From assembly GCF_001552655.1 (NCBI RefSeq), contig NZ_BCRP01000001.1, forward strand, positions 248,001-312,000: DNA of 64,000 nt. Direction: 5' to 3'. Below are positions 41,631-49,142 of the stretch, piece after piece; position 1 is the first letter of the stretch; each line of letters opens with the position of its first letter. The stretch is from Alicyclobacillus kakegawensis NBRC 103104 (GTDB lineage: Bacteria; Bacillota; Bacilli; Alicyclobacillales; Alicyclobacillaceae). The position numbers and the translations under genes were made by a program. Under the pieces are notes generated by a model. It did no database searches and was not told where the DNA came from. It was given only the letters and a program-made list of their open reading frames with translations.

Positions 41631-42188
41631 ATGGTGGCTTGGCTTCGCAATCATGTATACGCTCGTTGGCTGCTGACAGTGTTGCGGGTGTGGATTGGTG
41701 TCGAGTGGATACGTGCGGCCTTAGAGAAAATCGGATCGCCCGTATGGACAGGGGCGAAAGCGGGAACGGCCATCTCCGGTTTCCTGGGCAATGCGGTCAA
41801 ACTCAGCCAGGGGGACCATCCGGCGGTCCAGGGCTGGTACGCCTCGTTCCTGCGTGGGTTCGCCCTGCCGCACGCGACCGCTTTCAGCTATCTGGTCAGC
41901 TACGGTGAGCTTTTGGTGGGCATCGGCCTCGTCCTCGGCTGCTTGACCACCGCCGCCGCCTTTTTCGGCGCGGCGATGAACCTGGCCTACCTGCTGGCGG
42001 GCACCACCAGCACCAACCCGAACATGCTGGTCTGGCAGGTGCTGCTTCTGGTCGCCGGGTTTAACGCGGCAGCAGTGGGGCTGGACCACTGGGTGATCCC
42101 GTACCTGCGGCGGAAAGCGGCCCAGTGGACCGGTCGCGGCAGCGGCCCGTGGGGGGTGGCGCCGCGGCAGAAGGGCAAGACAGCCTGA
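41631..42188 (+). CDS. DoxX-family membrane protein
   Basis: A 185-residue protein with about four membrane helices: LLTVLRVWIGVEWIRAALEK, YGELLVGIGLVLGCLTTAAAF, AAMNLAYLLAGTTS and MLVWQVLLLVAGFNAAAVGL, the DoxX/DoxD pattern linked with thiosulfate:quinone oxidoreductase and with oxidative stress complexes. The segment FLGNAVKLSQGDHPAVQGWY between helices 1 and 2 is external. The ATG at 41631 has GGGGAGG about 8 nt upstream. It lies 103 bp before a UspA gene and may form a stress operon with both UspA genes. Confidence 0.85.
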   Translation: MVAWLRNHVYARWLLTVLRVWIGVEWIRAALEKIGSPVWTGAKAGTAISGFLGNAVKLSQGDHPAVQGWYASFLRGFALPHATAFSYLVSYGELLVGIGLVLGCLTTAAAFFGAAMNLAYLLAGTTSTNPNMLVWQVLLLVAGFNAAAVGLDHWVIPYLRRKAAQWTGRGSGPWGVAPRQKGKTA

Positions 42189-42291
42189 GGATTCGGGAGT
42201 CGCAAGCGGAAGAAGGGCGGCCAGCGGCGGAGCCTGGGGCGCCCAGACGCGACCGCCCAATCGCGCATAGCGGATCAGCGGAGGGAAGAAC

Positions 42292-42717
42292 ATGCGGGTC
42301 ATGTGGGCCGTTTCCGGCAAAGATTTGAGTGCCCGGGCCGTTCACGCCGCAGAGAACGTGTTGCGCACATCACCAGACAGGGAACTCATCATCCTGCATG
42401 TGAGCCAGGGGCACACCTCGTTCTATCAGCGCTCAAACCTGGGCAGCACACGGCACCTGTCGCAGCCGGAGCGGGAAACCGTCGAAGCGTTGGAAAGGCT
42501 GGTGCGCGAGCACTTCTCCCACTGGCCGGGACGAGTGCGGTTGCGTCACGAGATAGGAGTACCGAGCCAAATCATCGTGCAGGCGGCGCGCGAAGAAGCG
42601 GTCGACCTGGTCATCCTGGGCCGGCACGGCCGGGCGCTGGCGGAACGGGTGCCGGTCGGCAGGGTTGCGCGGGCGGTGCTCCAGCATCTGGATGTCGACG
42701 TGCTCTTGGCCCGTTAG
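42292..42717 (+). CDS. Universal stress protein (UspA family)
   Basis: The 141-residue product has the UspA fold: VMWAVSGKDLSARAVHAAEN at the first strand and helix, LIILHVSQG, and the ATP-binding type end VDLVILGRHGRALAERVPVG followed by ARAVLQHLDVDVLLAR. The usual G-x2-G-x9-G-S is changed (GRHGRALAERVPVGRVA), so ATP binding is plausible but less certain. GGAGGG lies about 8 nt before the ATG. It is followed 85 bp later by a second UspA gene, possibly working as a heterodimer. Confidence 0.85.
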   Translation: MRVMWAVSGKDLSARAVHAAENVLRTSPDRELIILHVSQGHTSFYQRSNLGSTRHLSQPERETVEALERLVREHFSHWPGRVRLRHEIGVPSQIIVQAAREEAVDLVILGRHGRALAERVPVGRVARAVLQHLDVDVLLAR

Positions 42718-42802
42718 GGTGCCGGACGTGCCCGGTCCCTCTCCGGAACCTGGGAGCACTGGCGTCGGCAAGACAGTATCGAACACACGGGAGGAATGCG
42801 GG

Positions 42803-43222
42803 ATGAACACAGTGATTCTTGCAATCGACGGATCAAAGCCGTCGGAGAAGGCGGTCGCGACGGCCGCGGACCTGTTGAGGCACTACCCGGAAGCGCGGTT
42901 GATTGTCGTCTACGCCGTCAATCCGCCCGCCTTCGCGGGCGGAGGGCCAGTGCCACCCAGCGTGTTTGAAATCCTGGACCAAGAGGCGCAGAATCTCTGG
43001 GAGCGCACGCAGAAGGCCTTGGACGGAGTGCTGGACCGGGCCACGTTCCGCTCGCCCACTGGGCATCCGGTACAGGTCATCTGCAGCTTAGCGGAACAGG
43101 AGAACGCGGACCTCATCGTCATGGGCTCGCACGGGCGGTCCGCCATTGACCGGGTGATTCTCGGCAGCGTCAGCCACGGCGTGTTGAACCGGGCCGCCCG
43201 TCCGGTATTGGTGGTGCGCTGA
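42803..43222 (+). CDS. Universal stress protein (UspA family, ATP-binding type)
   Basis: The 139-residue protein starts MNTVILAIDGSKPSEKAVAT and has the canonical ATP-binding loop LIVMGSHGRSAIDRVILGSVSHGVLNRA, abbreviated here to its key G-x2-G-x9-G-S residues, and ends in RPVLVVR. The ATG at 42803 follows GGGAGGAA at about 7 nt. It is the last gene of a possible DoxX-UspA-UspA unit and is convergent with the ParR-like gene, only 6 bp from its stop. Confidence 0.92.
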   Translation: MNTVILAIDGSKPSEKAVATAADLLRHYPEARLIVVYAVNPPAFAGGGPVPPSVFEILDQEAQNLWERTQKALDGVLDRATFRSPTGHPVQVICSLAEQENADLIVMGSHGRSAIDRVILGSVSHGVLNRAARPVLVVR

Positions 43223-43228
43223 GAAGCC

Positions 43229-43804
43229 CTATCCGTCGGTCAATCGGCCGGCGTTGCGCTGGGCCTGGCGGAAAATCTGCGCCAGACTCAGCTTTTTCCG
43301 CTCCGGGACCGGCGATGCCTGCGGCTCCGCTGCCGGCGCAGCTGAAGCGGGAGTGGGAAGCGCAGGTTCCACAGCGGATGGAGTCGCGTGGAGCTTATCC
43401 GTGGATGCGACCGGTTCACCCGCGCTGTGCGCATGCGCGGGGTCGGCCGCCTGGGCTGTGGCCGAATGCGGCGCCCCGGACGCCAACTCGCGGACGTCGC
43501 TGGTGGCCGTCCCATCGCTGCCTGGCGAGGCCGCTCCATCGGCGGCCACGGCAGAAGCGGCCGCCGCGGACGAATGAACCTGCGCCTGCGGCGCCTCCGG
43601 GCTGGGCGCCCCGGCGTTCAACTGCTGGCGTCCCAGGTGAGCCGTCACGTATTCCGTAAGAATGTCGACGACACCCTGGCTAAAGTTGCCCTCATCCTTG
43701 AGCCGGTTCAGGTAGTCAATGACCTCGGGCGGTGTTTCGGCCGGGATATAGAGCGTAATGTCCTTGCCAGGACGCACGTAGACGGTAGAGCGGCGCTTTT
43801 TCAA
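43229..43804 (-). CDS. ParR-like DNA-binding protein (RHH type) with long disordered tail
   Basis: The 191-residue protein starts MKKRRSTVYVRPGKDITLYI followed by a helix-rich part (PPEVIDYLNRLKDEGNFSQG, VVDILTEYVTAHLG), a ribbon-helix-helix-like DNA-binding build. Residues ~62-165 are Ala/Pro/Ser/Gly-rich and disordered, and the last ~20 residues form a basic helix (KLSLAQIFRQAQRNAGRL), reminiscent of the ParM-binding C terminus of ParR. The start overlaps the stop of the ParM-like gene by 4 nt (ATGA). I name it ParR-like by build and context; sequence similarity to known ParR was not tested. Confidence 0.65.
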   Translation of the reverse strand: MKKRRSTVYVRPGKDITLYIPAETPPEVIDYLNRLKDEGNFSQGVVDILTEYVTAHLGRQQLNAGAPSPEAPQAQVHSSAAAASAVAADGAASPGSDGTATSDVRELASGAPHSATAQAADPAHAHSAGEPVASTDKLHATPSAVEPALPTPASAAPAAEPQASPVPERKKLSLAQIFRQAQRNAGRLTDG

Positions 43805-45009
43805 CCCGCATCCTTCCCGTCCTTGGCTTCAGCGGCCACTGGCTCTGCCTCCGGCTCTGCGGCGGCCGCGGCTTGCGGCAGGGTTTCGAGGGCGTGGGAG
43901 AGCAGGAGAAAGGTGCCGCGCGCGTTGCGGAACTGACTGTACTCCGCCGCGTCAAAGCGAATCGGTAAGCCTAGCTCCGCGTTCAGCTTTTCTATCCAGG
44001 GCTGCAGCACAATGGCCCCGCCGCCGATGAACCAGAACTCGTTCGCGTAGCGCACGTGTTTCCACGCGTTGCGCGCCGACTTGAGCACCTTTTCTGCCAG
44101 GATGCGCATGTGCCGGTTCACCAGGTTGGTCATGTCGAACACAACTTTGCCCTCGGCGTAGATCTCGTATTCCTTGTGCACCAGCATGTCGGTCAGTTCC
44201 GCTGTGCTCGCTATCAGTTCTTCTCCCTCGGCGTTGACTTCGTTGCGGATGCTTTCCAGGGCGTCGTTCAAGTGGATTTTGGTACCCACAGAGTGCCTCT
44301 GGTCCAGTTCCAATCCAGGCCGGAAGAAAGCGATGTCCATATCCACGCCACCCACGTCGGCGATGCCAAACCCCTTGTGCGACAGCGGCGAATTCGACGT
44401 CGCTTCGATGTCGTAGACGCCGGAGACGTCGTCAATGCCGATGTCCACGGGGAGCGAGAACTCCAGTTCGACAGTCACACCCTTGTAGACCGGCGTCGTC
44501 ACGAACGTGACGGAGTGCACGCCGCTGGTGATCTTGGCGGCAAACTCCGCCCGGAACTTGGCGATCTCGCTGATAGGGAGGCCTGTGCCGAGGTACACGT
44601 GCGCCTTGATTCGGTTCACTCCGGCCCGAATGTCCGCCTCATGCTTGTGCGCGACCGCGTAGGCCGCCCCCGTCAGCAGTGTGACCATAGTCTCCGGTCG
44701 CTGCGCCTTCTTTTGGGCCGCCTTGTCCCCGACAATCTCGTAGACAACCCCCTCGTCCCCAATGGCCAAGTTGCCCACGTAGACGTGGCGGTACTGCTCG
44801 CTTGTGATGGCTGGAGACGTGATGCGAACGTCGAGAAAGTCCAGCGGGTTCCCCTGTTCGGTGAGGAGAAACCGCTCCCCAACCGGCTGGGAGACCACAT
44901 TCGGGAAGATAAAGGCGTTCTCAAGCGTGTCGTAGATTCCCTTGATGTGGCTGCTGCCGTTGTCTATGGACAATGCGATCGTCGTGTTCAGTGCTTGCGA
45001 TTTGGCCAA
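43801..45009 (-). CDS. ParM/StbA-like actin-family ATPase
   Basis: A 402-residue protein of the bacterial actin superfamily. Phosphate-1 motif: ALSIDNGSSHIKG; connecting and phosphate-2: GFGIADVGGVDMDIAFF; adenosine motif: EFWFIGGGAIVLQPWIEKL. The middle (KAHVYLGTGLPISEIAKFRA, VTVELEFSLPVDIG) fits the ParM/Alp group rather than MreB or FtsA. These proteins form filaments that push or pull DNA bound by ParR. The TTG start at 45009 has GGGGAG about 6 nt upstream. It is followed by the ParR-like gene and preceded by AT-rich repeats (45081-45222), matching a parMRC set; the C terminus has an Ala/Glu/Pro tail. Confidence 0.82.
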   Translation of the reverse strand: MAKSQALNTTIALSIDNGSSHIKGIYDTLENAFIFPNVVSQPVGERFLLTEQGNPLDFLDVRITSPAITSEQYRHVYVGNLAIGDEGVVYEIVGDKAAQKKAQRPETMVTLLTGAAYAVAHKHEADIRAGVNRIKAHVYLGTGLPISEIAKFRAEFAAKITSGVHSVTFVTTPVYKGVTVELEFSLPVDIGIDDVSGVYDIEATSNSPLSHKGFGIADVGGVDMDIAFFRPGLELDQRHSVGTKIHLNDALESIRNEVNAEGEELIASTAELTDMLVHKEYEIYAEGKVVFDMTNLVNRHMRILAEKVLKSARNAWKHVRYANEFWFIGGGAIVLQPWIEKLNAELGLPIRFDAAEYSQFRNARGTFLLLSHALETLPQAAAAAEPEAEPVAAEAKDGKDAG

Positions 45010-45047
45010 GTGCGCTCCCCTCTCCAACCCACTGTTCTTACTTTCAC

Positions 45048-45076
45048 AGTATAGGAGATTCTCGTCCACTCGCCAA
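45048..45076 (-). promoter_or_regulatory. Promoter of the parM-parR-like operon
   Basis: On the minus strand TTGGCG (45076-45071) and TATACT (45053-45048) are 17 bp apart. It lies between the repeat block and the TTG start, so repeat-bound ParR-like protein could repress it, as in plasmid parMRC. Confidence 0.55.
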
Positions 45077-45080
45077 CGCA

Positions 45081-45222
45081 CAAATTGAAGCTTTGAACGT
45101 TACACTTCAAACTTTAAATCTTAGAACCCTAGCATGTTGAACTTTAAACTTTACAGTTCAAATGTTAAACCTTAGAGCTTAAGCCATAAGACTTAAACTT
45201 TAACATTTAACCAGCAACCGAG
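45081..45222. repeat. AT-rich degenerate iterons, candidate parC centromere
   Basis: A ~140-bp block that is strikingly AT-rich against its GC-rich surroundings. It contains at least five copies of a ~12-bp unit: TTGAACGTTACA, TTCAAACTTTAA, TTGAACTTTAAA, TTCAAATGTTAA and TTAAACTTTAAC. The copies are mostly on one strand at roughly 12-30 bp spacing. Its place just upstream of the parM-like promoter is where plasmid parC sites lie. Confidence 0.6.
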
Positions 45223-45551
45223 CGCTGAAAAACGCGTCAAATCACGCCCTTCATTCTATTCGGTAACCTCGAATCGCAGCCCGAACTGGGACAGCCAACT
45301 CAGCCCTGCCCAGGTCGGTGATGTGCCTGTAACCCAATGGCCTGGCAGCGAGGAAGTGGAGGAAAGGGAGCGGAAACCCGCAGGGGCTTACTGATAGACC
45401 GTCAGGATGCCCACCGCTTACCGGGAACCACTCCAGGAAGCCCCCCTGATTGGGGAACAGGCCTTTTCGTGACTCGGCGACATACGCGCCATGCAGACAC
45501 ACGTACGGATTCCTGGCCAAGCCGCATCAGACATGTTACAAACCGCGCATG
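45223..45551. other. Intergenic region without a convincing gene
   Basis: The 329 bp between the repeat block and rlmH hold only a minus-strand open frame (45251-45520, 89 codons) with no ribosome binding site and no recognisable domain. A stretch at 45360-45470 looks structured and GC-rich, but I could not assign it to an RNA family. Confidence 0.4.
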
Positions 45552-46031
45552 TTACTTATGATACGGCTCCCCGCGGGCAATCCGAATGCCTCGATAGAGT
45601 TGTTCCAACAGTACAATGCGCGCCAACTGGTGCGGCAAGGTCAGCGGGCCAAAGCTCCAGCATAGTTCGGCGCGCTTCAGCAGGGACGCATCCAGGCCAT
45701 AGGAGCCGCCAATCAAAAACACCAATCTCCCGTACCCGCCTCCGGCCATGCGCTGGTAGGAACGGCTCCACGCCTCCGATGACAGCGCCTCTCCCCCTCT
45801 GTCCAACGCCACCACCGCGTCCCGTTCCCGCAACCGGCGTGCAATTCGTTCTCCCTCCACGCGCAGGACACGCAGCCGCTCCCCGTCCCCCGCGCTCTCC
45901 TGGGCCGGCTCGTCCGCCACTTCTTCAATCCGCAGCTGGACATAACCAGAGAGGCGCTTGCCGTACTCCGCCTGCGCCTCCCGCAGATACCTCTCCTTCA
46001 ACTTCCCTACTGCGATGACCGTAACCTGCAC
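45552..46031 (-). CDS. rlmH: 23S rRNA (pseudouridine1915-N3)-methyltransferase RlmH
   Basis: A 159-residue SPOUT-class methyltransferase. It begins MQVTVIAVGKLKERYLREAQ and has the knot/SAM-binding segments VFLIGGSYGLDASLLKRAEL and FGPLTLPHQLARIVLLEQLY, ending in the conserved RGEPYHK. It methylates pseudouridine 1915 in helix 69 of 23S rRNA. The linker EPAQESAGDGERLRVLRVEG is of normal size. It lies 17 bp after the HtrA-like gene, as in related genomes. Confidence 0.97.
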   Translation of the reverse strand: MQVTVIAVGKLKERYLREAQAEYGKRLSGYVQLRIEEVADEPAQESAGDGERLRVLRVEGERIARRLRERDAVVALDRGGEALSSEAWSRSYQRMAGGGYGRLVFLIGGSYGLDASLLKRAELCWSFGPLTLPHQLARIVLLEQLYRGIRIARGEPYHK

Positions 46032-46048
46032 GATGTCTCCGCGCTCCC

Positions 46049-47329
46049 TTAGTTCAAAAACCCGCTCGGCACCGAGAACGGATTGTCCGCGCCGCTTCCG
46101 GAACCTGAAGCGCCCGCGGTCGTGTTCGGGGTCTCCATCTTCCCGAGCGTCACCTTGAACTCCAGCTTTTTGTGCCCGCGATACGCAGTCAACGTCACGA
46201 CCTGCCCCGGTTTCGCCTGGAACAGGTATGTCCGCAGGTCCGGCATCGTCTGCACCGTCCTGCCGTTGATGGCTACTATCACATCGCCCGCCTTCAGCCC
46301 CGACCGCTTAGCCGCAGCAGACTGCACCTCCTGCACCAAGATCCCGTAATCCACCGGCACGTCCGGCCACCACTGCTCGGGCACCGCCCGCAGCGAGTAG
46401 CCTGCAACGCCGAGCGCCGGGTGGTCCGCATGCCCGGTGGCAAGGATCTCGGATGCAATCGCCCTCACTTCGTTGGACGGGATCGCGAAGCCCATGCCTT
46501 CCACCGTCGGATCGACAACCTTGCTGCTGTTGATGCCAATCACCTGACCGTTGATGTTCAACAGCGGCCCCCCGCTGTTGCCCGGGTTGATGGCCGCGTC
46601 CGTCTGAATCACCGCCTGGTAATCCAGCACCTGCTCACCATCCGGCGTCTGCACCGGCATGATGCGCCGCTTCGCGCTCACAATTCCGGCCGTCACCGAA
46701 TCGGCAAAGTCCAGCCCCATGGGCGATCCGATGGCAATGGCCGGCTCGCCGACCTCTATCCGCTCCGAATTCGCGAACTGTGCGGGCTCGATACCCCGCA
46801 CATACTTCTCCGGGAGCCGCAGCACCGCCAGGTCCGTGAACTCGTCCGTCCCCACCACCTGGGCTGTGACATGCTTGCCCTTGGCAAACACGACCTCCAC
46901 CTTCGCGCCGCCGTCGACCACATGGTTGTTGGTCACGATGAAGCCGTACTTGCCGTCCTTGTGGAACAACAGTCCTGTGCCCACGTCGTTCGCCTTCAGC
47001 TTCGACTGCTGGCTGAAAAAGTCCTCCACCTCTTTGTAGTTCACCACGCCCACCACCGCCGGCTTGGCTCGCTTCACCGCCTGCACGATGCCGTCGTTCA
47101 CCGACACGTTCACCGCCGCCGGCAGGGAAGGGGCTGTCGTTCTGGTCGCAGTCGCCGCGTCCGCGGCTGTGGCTACCGCTCCTTGCCCCCGCAACGCGGG
47201 ATACGCGGCCAGCGTGGCAACGGATCCCACCAGCGCGGATACCACTATGGCGGCCAGCCACCGCCATGCCCCTGCGGACTTGTCCGCCCGGTTCGTGTGG
47301 AAATCTCCGCTGTCCTTGTAAAAGCCCAT
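46049..47329 (-). CDS. htrA: HtrA/DegP-like membrane-anchored serine protease
   Basis: The 426-residue protein (MGFYKDSGDF...) has one N-terminal membrane anchor (WLAAIVVSALVGSVATLAAY), a trypsin-like domain with catalytic His in VTNNHVVDGG, Asp in DEFTDLAVLRL and Ser in NPGNSGGPLL, and one PDZ domain (~305-395: GLKAGDVIVAINGRTVQTMP). It degrades misfolded proteins at the outer membrane face, and corresponds by place to yycK/htrC. I start at the ATG at 47329 (AGGCAGG upstream); an ATG at 47353 is possible. Gene order walJ-htrA-rlmH is conserved in Bacilli. Confidence 0.95.
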   Translation of the reverse strand: MGFYKDSGDFHTNRADKSAGAWRWLAAIVVSALVGSVATLAAYPALRGQGAVATAADAATATRTTAPSLPAAVNVSVNDGIVQAVKRAKPAVVGVVNYKEVEDFFSQQSKLKANDVGTGLLFHKDGKYGFIVTNNHVVDGGAKVEVVFAKGKHVTAQVVGTDEFTDLAVLRLPEKYVRGIEPAQFANSERIEVGEPAIAIGSPMGLDFADSVTAGIVSAKRRIMPVQTPDGEQVLDYQAVIQTDAAINPGNSGGPLLNINGQVIGINSSKVVDPTVEGMGFAIPSNEVRAIASEILATGHADHPALGVAGYSLRAVPEQWWPDVPVDYGILVQEVQSAAAKRSGLKAGDVIVAINGRTVQTMPDLRTYLFQAKPGQVVTLTAYRGHKKLEFKVTLGKMETPNTTAGASGSGSGADNPFSVPSGFLN

Positions 47330-47417
47330 CTCCGTCGCCTGCCTTTCCTGCATCTACCCGCGCCATTCGCGACCGTACAGCGCTCATTCAAGGCTCACCC
47401 AAGCACCCGCTTGTGTC

Positions 47418-48281
47418 CTATCCGTTGGCACGTTCACTCTCCTTATTATGGTCCCTTCCGTCATATTCCATGTCCCCGCAGCCCAGACGGTGCAACCGCG
47501 TCGCCTCTCGCCGGCTGGTCCGGTGCAGGCGAACCCGCTCCAGGCAGTCCACACCCATTTCCCCGAGCGCGCTCGAGACCGTCAGCTCCGCCAATTCGGG
47601 CAGATTGTTCTCTTCGCTCAAGTGCGCTAGGTACACATCGACGCGCCTGTCCGCCAGCACGTCCAACAACGCAAACGCCGCATCGTCATTCGAGAGGTGG
47701 CCTTTGTCGCCGAGGATGCGCCGTTTCACGCTCCACGGATAGCGACCAGCGCGCAGCATCTCCACGTCGTGGTTGGCCTCCAGCACGTAAGCGTCGCACC
47801 CTTGAATCACCGACTTGATGCCGTCGCTCATGTACCCCAAGTCGGTCACCACCGCCAGACTCGCCCCGTCCGTGTCAAACCGGTACGCCACCGGCTCCTC
47901 CGCGTCATGCGACACAGCAAACGGGATCACGCGCAGGTCCCCGATGGAAAACCCTTCACCCGCACGCACCCTGTGCACACGCCCGCTCTCCTCCGCGGCG
48001 GCCGAGTCCGCTGCCGCCACCTCGTGCCACGTGCCTTCCGTCGCATACACGGGCGCTGTGCAGGAGCGCAACACCTGCCGCAGCCCCCGCACATGATCCA
48101 CATGCTCATGCGTCAGCAACACCGCGTCCAAGCCTGCCCACTCAGCGCCTGCCGCAGCCCGCATCCGCTGCTGCAACTGCCGGCCACTGATGCCCGCATC
48201 CAACAGCACCTGTACCCTGTCCGTTCGTATGTATAACGCGTTGCCAGAGCTGCCGCTCGCCAGCACCGTAAATTCGAGCAC
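47418..48281 (-). CDS. walJ: WalJ/YycJ metallo-beta-lactamase-fold hydrolase
   Basis: The 287-residue protein starts MLEFTVLASGSSGNALYIRT and has the metal-binding motif LLTHEHVDHVRGL, with further ligands in FAVSHDAEEP, VVTDLGYMS and YLAHLSEENN. The family corresponds to WalJ (YycJ), a DNA-associated exonuclease-like enzyme tied to cell division and the WalRK regulon. It is about 20 residues longer than the typical 264 through a C-terminal basic tail. It follows yycI in the wal operon. Confidence 0.95.
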   Translation of the reverse strand: MLEFTVLASGSSGNALYIRTDRVQVLLDAGISGRQLQQRMRAAAGAEWAGLDAVLLTHEHVDHVRGLRQVLRSCTAPVYATEGTWHEVAAADSAAAEESGRVHRVRAGEGFSIGDLRVIPFAVSHDAEEPVAYRFDTDGASLAVVTDLGYMSDGIKSVIQGCDAYVLEANHDVEMLRAGRYPWSVKRRILGDKGHLSNDDAAFALLDVLADRRVDVYLAHLSEENNLPELAELTVSSALGEMGVDCLERVRLHRTSRREATRLHRLGCGDMEYDGRDHNKESERANG

Positions 48282-48317
48282 TATGTATCCCCCTTTTGCG
48301 GCCGCTCCAAGACCCTG

Positions 48318-49142
48318 TCACAAGTTCAACTCTCCCGTGAATGCATTGACATAATAGACCCCCGCGTCCGTGACAATCCGCCACACCGGGAACCAGTATC
48401 GCTTCCCGCCCCCCGCCGCGGACCCCGAGGGGCTGCCCAGGTACCCGAGGTCGATTCCGACAATCGTATTATCCTTTTCCTGGCTGGATTTGTCTACCGA
48501 ATTGGCCAGGCTGTTCAGCGCATCCAACGCCGAGATAATCGGCTTCGGACTGCTCGTCGCGCGAATCTTGGTCAGCAGCGTCTGCTGGTAGCCCGTCATC
48601 GCCTGGTTCGTCGCATCGACCAGTACACTCGCGTCGAAAATTGGGTACTTTCCCCCATACAACTGGTCGAACACCAACACGCCCCCTGCCCCCGCGCCCC
48701 TGTCCAGCGCGTACGAGCTCCCGCTCACCACCCTATCCAAAAGCTGTTCCGGATGCTTGCTCTCAAACGGCACAGGCCGCCTGTATTCCACCTCCCAGGT
48801 CCCCTGTCCCAGCCCTTTGACCGATCCGTCCACCCCCGCCACTTGCCCCCGTCCACTCTCTCTCGCTGGCTTGCCGGCAAAGGCCGCCTTCGCCGCCTCG
48901 GCCGGGCTCGCCCCACCCAAGCTCGCCGAAAACGAGGCCATATCCGCGTGCTTGGTCGGAACGGAGGCGGCCAAACTGAAGTTGTGCTCCGCCAGCAGCG
49001 TGCGCGTGTTTGCCAACAGGTCGCTATACGATTCACTGTACCCGCGCATTTCCGCGCGTGCGCTGGCGTACTGCCAGCCGAGCAACACGTCCAGAATGAG
49101 AAACATGCCAATCAGCCAGGTCTTCGCTGTCTCCCAGTTCAT
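48318..49142 (-). CDS. yycI: WalK regulator YycI
   Basis: The 274-residue protein begins MNWETAKTWLIGMFLILDVLLGWQY in shortened comparison: the key features are the N-terminal MxWxxAK and a single membrane helix, with the rest outside. The ectodomain has the YycI-type end GKRYWFPVWRIVTDAGVYYV and NAFTGEL. With YycH it inhibits WalK at the membrane. The ATG at 49142 overlaps the YycH stop by 4 nt. The longer frame from 49214 has no supported start. Confidence 0.92.
   Translation of the reverse strand: MNWETAKTWLIGMFLILDVLLGWQYASARAEMRGYSESYSDLLANTRTLLAEHNFSLAASVPTKHADMASFSASLGGASPAEAAKAAFAGKPARESGRGQVAGVDGSVKGLGQGTWEVEYRRPVPFESKHPEQLLDRVVSGSSYALDRGAGAGGVLVFDQLYGGKYPIFDASVLVDATNQAMTGYQQTLLTKIRATSSPKPIISALDALNSLANSVDKSSQEKDNTIVGIDLGYLGSPSGSAAGGGKRYWFPVWRIVTDAGVYYVNAFTGELNL

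Noticed and set aside
45081-45222. CRISPR array
   Set aside because: Units are degenerate and lack unique spacers of fixed length; no cas genes are near.
45251-45520. Minus-strand 89-codon ORF before rlmH
   Set aside because: No ribosome binding site, no domain, and composition unlike the neighbouring genes.
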